Shown here: piece by piece, positions 52,901-60,712 of the stretch
Layout of the letters: every line of letters starts with the position of its first letter
How positions within the stretch are numbered: position 1 is the stretch's first letter
The notes under the pieces: model-generated
What the model was told of the DNA's origin: nothing
Database searches by the model: none
What the model saw: only the letters and a program-made list of their open reading frames with translations
Position numbers and translations under genes: made by a program
Origin: Microbacterium telephonicum
Lineage (GTDB): Bacteria > Actinomycetota > Actinomycetes > Actinomycetales > Microbacteriaceae
Reading direction: 5' to 3'
Assembly (NCBI RefSeq): GCF_003651225.1
Contig: NZ_RCDB01000002.1
Location: 868,001-932,000 of the forward strand
Length of the DNA stretch: 64,000 nucleotides

Positions 52901-53731
52901 TCATCCGACATTGACGTAGACCCTCACGATTCGCCCGTCGTGCTTCTCGGCATAGACCGGGTACATGCCGTCGCCCCATCCGGTCTGGAAAGCGACGCCT
53001 GCTCCCGCGTGCCCCTTCTGGAACGCGAGTTCGCCATAGCCGTCCCCGTTCAGCGTCGCTCGGCACGCGCCATCGTACGAATAGTGGAACAGCGTGTCCT
53101 CGACCTTCACGACCTCGCCGTCAACCGCGAACCGCTCCTGCAGCCATTCCTGATCGACATAGCAAGGGTCTGTGACCATGAGCTGGCCGCTGTCCACGGC
53201 GACCTCTCCGATGTAGGAGACCTCGATGCTCTTTGGCGGCTCCTCCACGAACGGCTCGACCTCGTCGCGCGGCTCGTCGTCATCGTCGTAGCCGTCCTCC
53301 AAGGCGAGCATTGCGCGGAAGCCCTGAGTTCGGAACAGGTCTTGCTCAAGCTGGGCCTTGTCGATCTCCAGCGTGCGAAGCGCGATCTTGTCGAACTCCT
53401 TGTCTTCCTTGAGCCGGTTGATCTCGCCATCCCTGATCTGGATGCGCTCGGCAAGGCTCTTCTCGACGACCTCGGGACTTCGCTTCTCTAGTTCCTCGGC
53501 CTTCTCACGCCAGTGGTCACGGCTCTTCTCGACGTTCTGGATGGTCGCATCCTTGACGGCGCTGGCCGCCTTGAGGTTGTCCACATAAAGCTTCCAGATG
53601 ACAGCCCCGGCGATGAGCGCGCCCGCGTTGAGAAACAGTTGCACGACGGGGACGACCTCGTTGACCCACTCCGGCATGACCACTCGCTTTCTCGACGCAG
53701 ACATGCTCATCCTGGCATTCGGTTCAGACAT
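52901..53731 (-). CDS. Membrane-anchored coiled-coil protein with a phage-like C-terminal domain
   Basis: 276 residues. After a short N-terminus comes one membrane helix (VVQLFLNAGALIAGAVIWKL, about 28-47), then a long charged coiled coil (about 50-125) and an acidic stretch (GYDDDDEPRDEVEPFVEE). The last 110 residues form a domain opening VAVDSGQLMVTDPCYV and ending near the C-terminus with GDGMYPVYAEKHDGRIVRVY. That opening recurs, as far as I know, in hypothetical phage and bacterial proteins of unknown role. Later in-frame ATGs (53,710, 53,704 and 53,677) are alternative starts. It is between the frameshifted gene and the tRNA. Confidence 0.65.
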   Translation of the reverse strand: MSEPNARMSMSASRKRVVMPEWVNEVVPVVQLFLNAGALIAGAVIWKLYVDNLKAASAVKDATIQNVEKSRDHWREKAEELEKRSPEVVEKSLAERIQIRDGEINRLKEDKEFDKIALRTLEIDKAQLEQDLFRTQGFRAMLALEDGYDDDDEPRDEVEPFVEEPPKSIEVSYIGEVAVDSGQLMVTDPCYVDQEWLQERFAVDGEVVKVEDTLFHYSYDGACRATLNGDGYGELAFQKGHAGAGVAFQTGWGDGMYPVYAEKHDGRIVRVYVNVG

Positions 53732-53773
53732 CGCGTGCCCTAAACGTGCAGCAGGGCGTTTCCGGACATGCAG

Positions 53774-53807
53774 AAGGCCCGGAACCTCTTGCGAGATTCC
53801 GGGCCTT
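53774..53807 (-). terminator. Terminator after tRNA-Pro
   Basis: An 11-bp perfect stem (AAGGCCCGGAA at 53774-53784 with 53797-53807) around a 12-nt loop, 7 nt beyond the tRNA 3' end. Confidence 0.8.
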
Positions 53808-53813
53808 TTCCGG

Positions 53814-53887
<74 letters not shown>

Positions 53888-53986
53888 GACGTCGTCCGCG
53901 GGCGGACAACTCCCCTATCCTACCCGGTCGCGGAGCGACCCGCGAACCACGTTGTCGGTGTCGGAGACGCGGCGTAGCGTCGGGCC

Positions 53987-54562
53987 ATGGCCGACATCGT
54001 GATCCGCCCCGCCTCCGCCGACCGATTCGCGGATGCCGAGCACGCGCTCACGGGCGGCGGCGACGGCAGCAGCTGCTGGTGCCAATGGTGGATGCTGCCG
54101 AACAAGGAGTTCTCGTCGACGTCGCGCGAGGAGAAGCGCGAGCTGCTGCGGGGCGACCTCGCGGCGCGACCGGCATCCGCGCTCATCGCGTACGTCGGCG
54201 ACGAACCGGCCGGGTGGGTGAAGATCGCGCCGCGAACGGCGCAGCCACGCTTGCAGCGCACCCGAGCCGTCCAGGCGTCGCCCGAACCGATGGACGACGA
54301 CGCCGTCTGGGCGGTCAGCTGCTTCGTCGTGCGCAAGGAGCACCGTCGACAGGGCCTCGGCGGCGCGCTGCTCGATGCGGCCGTCGCCCACGCCCGCGCG
54401 CACGGCGCCCGCATCGTCGAGGGGTACCCCGTCGACGCGCAGGCGAAGAAGGCGACATCGAACGAGCTATTCCACGGCGCGTTGTCGACCTTCCTCGACG
54501 CGGGCTTCGTCGAGGTCGCGCGACCAGGCGCGGCACGACCGATCGTCTCGCTCGAGGTCTGA
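53987..54562 (+). CDS. GNAT-family N-acetyltransferase
   Basis: 191 residues. The GNAT acetyl-CoA site is at VSCFVVRKEHRRQGLGGALL (about 106-125, R-x-x-G-x-G/A). The N-terminus has a CWCQWW motif (about 31-36) found in a subset of actinobacterial GNAT proteins. The substrate is unknown. It is 2 nt upstream of the macro-domain gene, so the two are co-transcribed. Confidence 0.85.
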   Translation: MADIVIRPASADRFADAEHALTGGGDGSSCWCQWWMLPNKEFSSTSREEKRELLRGDLAARPASALIAYVGDEPAGWVKIAPRTAQPRLQRTRAVQASPEPMDDDAVWAVSCFVVRKEHRRQGLGGALLDAAVAHARAHGARIVEGYPVDAQAKKATSNELFHGALSTFLDAGFVEVARPGAARPIVSLEV

Positions 54563-54564
54563 GG

Positions 54565-55068
54565 ATGCCGAAACCCACAGCCGTGCTCGGCGACATCACG
54601 ACGCAGCACGTCGACGCGATCGTGAACGCCGCGAACCGCGCGATGCGCGGCGGAGGCGGGGTCGACGGGGCGATCCACCGCGCCGGCGGACCGGCCATCC
54701 TCGACGACTGCATCGCCCGCTACCCCCACGGACTCGCCACCGGCGACGCCGGCTGGACCACCGCGGGTGCACTGCCCGCGCAGTGGGTGATCCACGTCGT
54801 CGGTCCGAACCACGCGGCCGGCGAGCGCGACCGCGCCCTGCTCGTCTCGTGCTACCGACGCGCGCTGACCGTCGCCGACCGGCTGGGAGTGCGGTCGATC
54901 GCGTTCCCACTCGTGAGCGCCGGGATCTACGGCTGGCCGAAAGCCGACGCCGTCGACATCGCCGTCACGACGATCGCCGGGGCCGCCACGGCCGTCACCG
55001 AGGCGCGCGTCGTCGCGTTCGACGCGGCGACCCACGAGCTCGTCGCCGACCGCATCCGCCGCCTGTGA
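54565..55068 (+). CDS. Macro-domain protein (ADP-ribose/O-acetyl-ADP-ribose hydrolase type)
   Basis: 167 residues with the macro-domain ADP-ribose pocket: GDITTQHVDAIVNAANRAMR (9-28), GGGGVDGAIHRAGG (29-42) and VSAGIYGWP (the phosphate loop). This matches YmdB/MacroD-type enzymes that remove ADP-ribose from proteins or deacetylate O-acetyl-ADP-ribose. It is co-transcribed with the GNAT gene; an acetyl-transfer/deacetylation pair is a speculation. Confidence 0.92.
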   Translation: MPKPTAVLGDITTQHVDAIVNAANRAMRGGGGVDGAIHRAGGPAILDDCIARYPHGLATGDAGWTTAGALPAQWVIHVVGPNHAAGERDRALLVSCYRRALTVADRLGVRSIAFPLVSAGIYGWPKADAVDIAVTTIAGAATAVTEARVVAFDAATHELVADRIRRL

Positions 55069-55149
55069 CGGCTCCGTGACCGCGCGCATCCTACGATGGG
55101 GCGGATGCGGGCGACGGCGCCCGCACGACGCCTTCGCCCGAGGAGATCC

Positions 55150-55827
55150 GTGAGCAGCGACGCCGCGCCCGCCATCCGCACCCGCCGCACCCCGCGACTC
55201 TGGGGGTTCGCCGCCTTCGCAGCGGTATCCGTCGTGCACGTCGCCGCCATCGCGCTCGGCGCCGAGGCGGTCGTGTATCCGACGAAGCTGCTGCTCATGC
55301 CCGCCCTGGCCGTCGCCGTCCTCGTCGCGCGGGGACGGGGACCGTGGCGGGCGACCGAGTCGTGGTTGCTCGCCGCGATCGCCCTGTCGTGGCTCGGCGA
55401 CGGTGCCGCGTTCTTCTTCCCGGGGCTGCCCGAGCTGCCGCTCATGCTGCTGTGCTTCGGCCTCGCGCACCTCGCCTACATCGTGCTGTTCGCGCGCCTG
55501 CCCGATGCACGGCGCGTCTCGCCCTGGGCGGCCGCGTACGCGCTGTGGTGGATCGCGATGCTCGCCGTGCTCTGGCCCCACCTCGGCTCGCTGCAGATCG
55601 CGGTGGCCGTGTACGGCCTGGTGCTCGGCGGCACCGCGGCGATGGCGACCCGCGGCGGCGCGGTCACCGCGCTCGGCGGTGTGTTCTTCCTGGCCTCCGA
55701 CACCATCCTCGCCTTCCGCCTGTTCCTGCCGGGCGTCTCGGAAGCACTCGCCGGCCCATGGGTGATGGCGACTTACACGATCGGGCAGGGCCTGCTCGCG
55801 TGGGGCATCGTGCGCCGCACGAGATGA
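55150..55827 (+). CDS. Lysoplasmalogenase-like YhhN-family membrane protein
   Basis: 225 residues, about eight hydrophobic helices. Conserved acidic residues are in LSWLGDGAAFF and LASDTILAF, the pattern of the YhhN/TMEM86 family, whose animal members hydrolyse the vinyl-ether bond of lysoplasmalogen. The GTG start has AGGAG 6 nt upstream. Bacterial substrates are not established. The following S4 gene begins 7 nt after its stop, so they share a transcript. Confidence 0.85.
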   Translation: MSSDAAPAIRTRRTPRLWGFAAFAAVSVVHVAAIALGAEAVVYPTKLLLMPALAVAVLVARGRGPWRATESWLLAAIALSWLGDGAAFFFPGLPELPLMLLCFGLAHLAYIVLFARLPDARRVSPWAAAYALWWIAMLAVLWPHLGSLQIAVAVYGLVLGGTAAMATRGGAVTALGGVFFLASDTILAFRLFLPGVSEALAGPWVMATYTIGQGLLAWGIVRRTR

Positions 55828-55834
55828 TGGACGC

Positions 55835-56191
55835 ATGGACTCGGTGCGCGTCGACTCGTGGCTGTGGGCGATCCGCGCCTACAAGACGCGGTCGGCCGCG
55901 ACGACAGCCTGCCGCGCCGGCCACGTGCGCGTCGGCGGCGAGAAGGCGAAGGCCGCGCAGGCCGTGAAGATCGGCGACGAGCTGCGTGTGCGCATCGACG
56001 GTTTCGACCGCATCCTCGTCGTGCGCCAGCTGATCGTGAAGCGGGTCGGTGCACCCGTCGCCGCGCTCGCGTACGAGGAGCGCACCCCGCCGCGCGACCC
56101 GGCCCCGAAAGTCGCCGTCCGCGACCGCGGGATCGGACGCCCGACGAAGCGGGAGCGCCGCGACATCGACCGCCTGCGCGGACGCGACTGA
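55835..56191 (+). CDS. S4-domain RNA-binding protein (Hsp15-like)
   Basis: 118 residues. The S4 domain starts right away (VRVDSWLWAIRAYKTRSAAT, then GHVRVGGEKAKAAQAVKIGD) and is followed by a basic tail with GRPTKRERRDI, the form of Hsp15/RqcH-related proteins that bind stalled 50S subunits with peptidyl-tRNA. It is the last gene of a four-gene plus-strand group, with a MITE-like repeat after its stop. Confidence 0.9.
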   Translation: MDSVRVDSWLWAIRAYKTRSAATTACRAGHVRVGGEKAKAAQAVKIGDELRVRIDGFDRILVVRQLIVKRVGAPVAALAYEERTPPRDPAPKVAVRDRGIGRPTKRERRDIDRLRGRD

Positions 56192-56225
56192 CCTGCCCGC
56201 CGAACGGCACTGCCCACCGCCGGAT

Positions 56226-56430
56226 GTTCGCAACTCCGGAGATCCAAGCGTTAGGCGGCGCTCGCGGGGCGCGCAGCTACGTCAACCGCGCGATACTCCG
56301 GAGATATGAACCGCGCGGGGGCGACGCGGGTCGATGCGGTGGCGGTTCGCAACTCCGGAGATCCGGGCGCTGCCGCGCCGTCCGCGGGCGTGGAGGCGCG
56401 TCAACCCTGCGATTCTCCGGAGTTGCGAAC
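56226..56430. repeat. Tandem pair of MITE-like elements with terminal inverted repeats
   Basis: Two modules, 56226-56312 (87 bp) and 56345-56430 (86 bp), align end to end. Each begins GTTCGCAACTCCGGAGATCC and ends with the inverted form TCTCCGGAGTTGCGAAC or a diverged version of it, preceded by GTCAACC. The interior differs. Module 2 covers the last ten codons and the stop of the DUF2809 gene. Position: between the convergent S4 and DUF2809 genes. Confidence 0.8.
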
Positions 56431-56805
56431 GGCGCGACGGCGCACAGCGGCGTCGAGGAGCGCGCACACCGTCGCCGCCGCGACGTAGATCAGCAGGTCC
56501 CGCGCGTCGAAGACCGTGCCGAGCACGAGCATGAGCGGTCCGAACGCGGCGCCCCACTGCTCGGGCAGCCCGGTCAACTGAAACAGCTCGACCGCCACGC
56601 ACCAGCCCGCCGCGATCGTTCCCCCCACCAGCGGCGTCACCCGCGGCGCGAGGAACACCACGAACAGGTACGCGGCGACGGCGTACAGCGCGTCACCGGC
56701 GATGTCGGATGCGGCTGAGTCCGGCATCCGCGTGACGACGAGTCCGACCACGACGGTGACCACGAGCGCCAGCGCCGCCACGAGGCGACGCCGCGTCGCG
56801 CTCAC
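56401..56805 (-). CDS. DUF2809 (VanZ-like) small membrane protein
   Basis: 134 residues with four hydrophobic helices (LVAALALVVTVVVGLVVTRM; GDALYAVAAYLFVVFLAPRV; LVGGTIAAGWCVAVELFQLT; ARDLLIYVAAATVCALLDAA) and the conserved VELFQLTG and DARDLLIY motifs of DUF2809. The GTG start overlaps the upstream Nudix-NYN stop by 4 nt. The last eight residues (RNSGESQG) come from the MITE-like repeat, so the natural C-terminus has been replaced. The function is unknown. Confidence 0.78.
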   Translation of the reverse strand: MSATRRRLVAALALVVTVVVGLVVTRMPDSAASDIAGDALYAVAAYLFVVFLAPRVTPLVGGTIAAGWCVAVELFQLTGLPEQWGAAFGPLMLVLGTVFDARDLLIYVAAATVCALLDAAVRRRAVRNSGESQG

Positions 56806-57698
56806 GTCAGGTCGCGCAGCCACGAGACCGGGTGCACACGGGCGCCGACGGCACTGACACGGTCGGCGAGCCCGCGGTCGCTCGTGACGACGTGCACCTC
56901 GCGGCCGGTCTCCCTCAGCCGCCCCGCCTCGGCGACGATGACGTCGTCCCCGTGCCCGTCGGCGCGCACGACCTCGAGGCCGTCCACGTCCACGGCCTCG
57001 CGTGCCGCACCCTCCAGCACGACGTGCACCTCGGGGAACCAGGTGTGCTCCGGCAGGTCGAGCGCGGATGCCGGCAGCCCGCGCTCGGCGAGCACGGCGA
57101 GCCGCTGCAGCAGACGCCCCGCGGCACCGGGGCGGTCTTTCCACCAGCCGTCGGGGGTCGATCCGACGACGTTGGCCGCGTCGACGACGAGGGCCGGGCG
57201 GGTCTGGAGCAGAGCCTGCAGCCGCGGCCAGGTCGCCTGGAACCCCGGATGCAGCGGGAACTCCGTGACGGCCTCGGCGGCCACCCAGGCCAGCTCGCGG
57301 CTCTCGGGGTCGCTGATGACGGGCTCGAACGGGTCGACGACGTCGGCGACGACGGTCGCATAGCTCCACACGCCGATGTCGAAGACGCTGATGAGACGCG
57401 GCCGCACCGATGCTCGAGGCACGCCGGCTTCCTCCGCGGACTCCCGCAGCGCACCGTCGCACGCCGACTCCCCCTGATGCCGCGCACCGCCGGGAAGCGC
57501 CCACGTGTCGCCGTGATGGCTCCAGGCGACGCGGTGCTGCAGAAGCACGCCGCGCGCGGGGTCGAGGGCGAGCAGCCCCGCCGCTCCGAAACGGCCCCAG
57601 TAGCGGGTGCCGTCGGCGGTGACGACCCACGCGTCACCGGGGTCGCGCGGCCCGTCGGGCCGGCGCGGCTCGCCAGGTGCGGGCGGCTCGATCGTCAC
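56802..57698 (-). CDS. Nudix hydrolase fused to a NYN/PIN-like nuclease domain
   Basis: 298 residues in two domains. Residues about 25-150 form a Nudix fold with box GGARHQGESACDGALRESAE followed by EAGV, the G-x5-E-x7-R-E-x-x-E-E pattern, here with GA instead of the usual aliphatic step. From about 165 a NYN (PIN-like) domain begins: ALVVDAANVVGS, GHGDDVIVAEAG and TSDRGLADRV give the three acidic positions. It could hydrolyse a nucleotide or RNA cap-like substrate and cut RNA. The start GTG at 57698 is preferred; a GTG 48 nt upstream is possible. It is coupled to DUF2809. Confidence 0.75.
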   Translation of the reverse strand: MTIEPPAPGEPRRPDGPRDPGDAWVVTADGTRYWGRFGAAGLLALDPARGVLLQHRVAWSHHGDTWALPGGARHQGESACDGALRESAEEAGVPRASVRPRLISVFDIGVWSYATVVADVVDPFEPVISDPESRELAWVAAEAVTEFPLHPGFQATWPRLQALLQTRPALVVDAANVVGSTPDGWWKDRPGAAGRLLQRLAVLAERGLPASALDLPEHTWFPEVHVVLEGAAREAVDVDGLEVVRADGHGDDVIVAEAGRLRETGREVHVVTSDRGLADRVSAVGARVHPVSWLRDLT

Positions 57699-57774
57699 CC
57701 CTCCACCCTGGCACACCGCGCGGATGCCGCGCCGTCGGGCCGTCACGAGGCGTCGCGTGCGCGGTGGTCACCCC

Positions 57775-57883
57775 CGGTCGTTGAGCGAGGAGCGCAGCGA
57801 CGAGTCGAAACGCGTCTGGCCCCTCAGCCGATGGCGGTGCACGGGTTTCGATATGCGCACTGCGCGCGCTACTCAACCACCGG
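57775..57883. repeat. Type A and type B dispersed repeats
   Basis: A reverse type A copy (57775-57812) and a type B copy (57844-57883, one stem base changed). They lie in the divergent 332-nt spacer between the Nudix-NYN and nrdD genes, upstream of the nrdD regulatory sites. Confidence 0.85.
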
Positions 57884-57899
57884 AGGGGGCGGCGGCACG

Positions 57900-57965
57900 A
57901 AGTGGTCAGGCCACTTTTGCGACACGCCACATATGGGCTTGGAGGCGCGCCGAAGCCCCACATAT
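57900..57965 (+). promoter_or_regulatory. nrdD control region with tandem NrdR-box-like sites
   Basis: CCACATAT occurs at 57927-57934 and at 57958-57965. The second is within the palindrome CCACA-TAT-TGTGG. Their spacing is 31 bp, three helical turns, which is the spacing of tandem NrdR boxes in front of ribonucleotide reductase genes. Just upstream is another palindrome, AAGTGG-N5-CCACTT (57900-57916). Binding by NrdR is inferred from pattern and gene; the nrdR gene is not in the window. Confidence 0.5.
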
Positions 57966-58030
57966 TGTGGTGCTCCACCCAGGCGGCATCCGATCGCCTG
58001 CTACCCCGCACAGAGCGAGAGGAACTTTCC

Positions 58031-59854
58031 ATGCCCCGCAGCAGCGTGTCCCGCAGCGTCAGCGTCGCCGAGACGATCGACGAGTATCTCGCCCGAGCCG
58101 ACTGGCGTGTGAACGCCAACGCGAACCAGGGGTACTCCCTCGGCGGCATGATCCTCAACGCCGCCGGTAAGCTCATCGCCAACTACTGGCTCGATGAGGT
58201 GTACGCCCCCGAGGCGGGCACGGCGCACCGTGACGGCGACTTCCACATCCACGACCTCGACGTATTCGCCGGGTACTGCGCCGGCTGGTCGCTGCGGATG
58301 GTTCTCGAACAGGGCTTCAACGGCGTTCCCGGAAAGATCGCGTCCGCTCCCCCGAAGCACTTCTCCAGTGCGCTCGGCCAGCTCGTCAACTTCCTCGGCA
58401 CGCTGCAGAACGAATGGGCGGGCGCCCAGGCGTTCAGTTCGTTCGACACCTACCTCGCCCCGTACGTCCGCCGGGACGGGCTCACCTACGAGCAGGTGCG
58501 CCAGGCGATGCAGGAGTTCGTCTACAACCTCAACGTCCCCAGTCGTTGGGGCACGCAGACACCGTTCACGAACCTCACCTTCGACTGGGTGTGCCCCGAC
58601 GACCTCGCCGAGCAGCATCCGCTCGTCGCGTACGAAGTGCAGCCGTTCACGTACGGCGAGCTGGCCGAGGAGATGGCGGTCATCAACCGCGCCTTCATCG
58701 AGGTGATGGCCGCCGGTGACGCGGACGGGCGGGCGTTCACCTTCCCGATCCCGACCTACAACATCACGAAGGACTTCGACTGGGACGGTGAGAACGTCGA
58801 GGCGCTCTTCGCGATGACGGCGAAGTACGGGCTCCCCTACTTCCAGAACTTCGTGAACTCGGACCTCGATCCGCACATGATCCGCTCCATGTGCTGCCGC
58901 CTGCAGCTCGACCTCACCGAACTGCTCAAGCGTGGCAACGGCCTGTTCGGCTCGGCGGAGCAGACCGGGTCGCTGGGTGTCGTCACGATCAACTGCGCGC
59001 GGCTCGGATTCGTCCACTCCGGCGACGAGCTGGCGGCGCTGCAGCGCCTGGACGAGCTGCTCGTCATCGCCAAGGACTCCCTCGAGGCCAAGCGCGCGGT
59101 CATCACGAAGCACTTGCACGCCGGGCTCTTCCCTTACACGCAGCGCTACCTCGGGACGATGGACAACCATTTCTCGACGATCGGCGTGAACGGTCTCAAC
59201 GAGTATGTGCGCAACCTCTCGCGCGACACGTTCGACATCACCGATGAAGAGGGCGCCGCCGCGGCGGTGCGACTGCTCGACCGGGTGCGCGAGCGGATCG
59301 TGGCCTTCCAGGAGGAGACCGGCCACATGTACAACCTCGAGGCGACCCCCGCCGAGGGCACCACCTACCGGTTCGCGAAGGAGGACATCGCCCGCTTCGA
59401 CGGCATCCTGCACGCCGGGACGGCGGCGAACCCCTACTACACGAACTCGTCGCAGCTGCCGGTGGGCTACACCGCCGACCCGTTCCTGGCGATGCAGCTG
59501 CAGGAGCCCCTGCAGCAGAAGTACACCGGCGGCACCGTGCTGCACCTGTACATCGGCGAGGCGATGCCGTCGGCACGCGCGTGCCGCGACCTCGTGCGCC
59601 GCTCGCTCGAGCGCTTCCGCCTGCCGTACCTGACCGTGACCCCGACGTTCTCGATCTGCCCGCAGCACGGTTACGTATCGGGCCACCACGAGCTGTGCCC
59701 CACGTGCGATGCGGTCTGCGAGGTGTGGACCCGCGTGATGGGATACTTCCGGCCCGTGAGCTCGTTCAACATCGGCAAGAAGGGCGAAGCTGAGGAGCGT
59801 CTCTACTTCGACGCGGGAAGGGACACGTCATGGAGCACGAGCCTCACGAGCTGA
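58031..59854 (+). CDS. nrdD: Anaerobic ribonucleoside-triphosphate reductase (class III), without ATP-cone
   Basis: 607 residues. It makes deoxynucleotides from NTPs without oxygen, using a glycyl radical. The C-terminal radical motif is RVMGYFRPVSSFNIGKKGE; a zinc site follows the pattern CPQH ... CPTC. The core includes FHIHDLDVFAGYCAGW and NVPSRWGTQTPFTNL. It begins directly at the core: the usual N-terminal ATP-cone of about 90 residues is absent, so allosteric shut-off by dATP would be lost. The ATG follows GAGAGGAAC. nrdG overlaps it by 25 nt. No nrdR-type gene is near. Confidence 0.93.
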   Translation: MPRSSVSRSVSVAETIDEYLARADWRVNANANQGYSLGGMILNAAGKLIANYWLDEVYAPEAGTAHRDGDFHIHDLDVFAGYCAGWSLRMVLEQGFNGVPGKIASAPPKHFSSALGQLVNFLGTLQNEWAGAQAFSSFDTYLAPYVRRDGLTYEQVRQAMQEFVYNLNVPSRWGTQTPFTNLTFDWVCPDDLAEQHPLVAYEVQPFTYGELAEEMAVINRAFIEVMAAGDADGRAFTFPIPTYNITKDFDWDGENVEALFAMTAKYGLPYFQNFVNSDLDPHMIRSMCCRLQLDLTELLKRGNGLFGSAEQTGSLGVVTINCARLGFVHSGDELAALQRLDELLVIAKDSLEAKRAVITKHLHAGLFPYTQRYLGTMDNHFSTIGVNGLNEYVRNLSRDTFDITDEEGAAAAVRLLDRVRERIVAFQEETGHMYNLEATPAEGTTYRFAKEDIARFDGILHAGTAANPYYTNSSQLPVGYTADPFLAMQLQEPLQQKYTGGTVLHLYIGEAMPSARACRDLVRRSLERFRLPYLTVTPTFSICPQHGYVSGHHELCPTCDAVCEVWTRVMGYFRPVSSFNIGKKGEAEERLYFDAGRDTSWSTSLTS

Positions 59855-60564
59855 GGATCGCGGGGGTCACCGCGTTCTCGACGGTCGACTGGCCGGGGAT
59901 GATGGCGGCGACGCTGTTCCTGCAGGGCTGCCCGTGGGACTGCTTCTACTGCCACAACCCCGCCCTCATCGACCCGCGCACGGCGGGCGTCTACAGCTGG
60001 GCCGATGTCACCGATCTGCTGTGCGACCGCATCGGCCTGCTGGATGCCGTCGTCTTCTCGGGCGGCGAGCCCACGATGCAGCGGGGCCTCATCCCGGCGA
60101 TGAAGATGGTGCGCGCGCTCGGCTTCGAGGTGGGGCTGCACACGGCGGGCACGTATCCGAGCCTGCTCGCGAAGGTGCTGCCGTTCGTGGACTGGGTGGG
60201 CCTGGACATCAAGTCGACCCGGGAGGAGTACACCGGCGTCACCGGCCGCGCCCGCAGCGGCGAGAACGCGTGGCGCTCGCTCGAGCTCGTGCTCGCCCAC
60301 AACATGCTGCGCGCCGGCACGAAGCGTCCGCTCGACTACGAGGTGCGCACGACGGTGCATCCCGCAGCTTTCGACGATGCGTCGCTGCGGGACCTCGGCT
60401 GCCGACTCGCGGATGCCGGAGTCGAGACGTGGGCGGTGCAGCGCTTCCGCGATACGGGCACCCGTTCGCCCCTGCCGCGCGTGACGGCGGAGGCGGTGGA
60501 CGCGGCGCCCCTGCACCTCGACGAGCTGCCGGCGGAGCTGTTCGCCCACTTCAGCATCCGCTGA
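59830..60564 (+). CDS. nrdG: Anaerobic ribonucleotide reductase activating enzyme (radical SAM)
   Basis: 244 residues. It generates the glycyl radical on NrdD with S-adenosylmethionine and a [4Fe-4S] cluster bound by the cysteines of CPWDCFYC (C-x3-C-x2-C, about 34-41). The SAM motif FSGGEPTMQ follows near residue 77. It is longer than the minimal 150-residue NrdG of enterobacteria and resembles the larger actinobacterial type. It overlaps nrdD by 25 nt, with AAGGGAC before the ATG, so the two are translated together. Confidence 0.92.
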   Translation: MEHEPHELRIAGVTAFSTVDWPGMMAATLFLQGCPWDCFYCHNPALIDPRTAGVYSWADVTDLLCDRIGLLDAVVFSGGEPTMQRGLIPAMKMVRALGFEVGLHTAGTYPSLLAKVLPFVDWVGLDIKSTREEYTGVTGRARSGENAWRSLELVLAHNMLRAGTKRPLDYEVRTTVHPAAFDDASLRDLGCRLADAGVETWAVQRFRDTGTRSPLPRVTAEAVDAAPLHLDELPAELFAHFSIR

Positions 60565-60569
60565 GCGGG

Positions 60570-60705
60570 CGTTTCGACTCGTCGCTGCGCTCATCGCTCA
60601 ACGACCGGGGGCGGGACGCAGGCCCCGCGTTTCGACTCGTCGCTGCGCTCCTCGCTCAACGACCGTTAAGGGACGGTCGTTGAGCGAGCGCAGCGAGTCG
60701 AAACG
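60570..60705. repeat. Three type A repeats in a convergent spacer
   Basis: Forward copies at 60570-60607 and 60628-60665, reverse copy at 60674-60705. The second and third are an inverted pair with a short loop. The block lies between the stops of nrdG (60564) and der (60713). Confidence 0.85.
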
Positions 60706-60712
60706 CGTCGGA

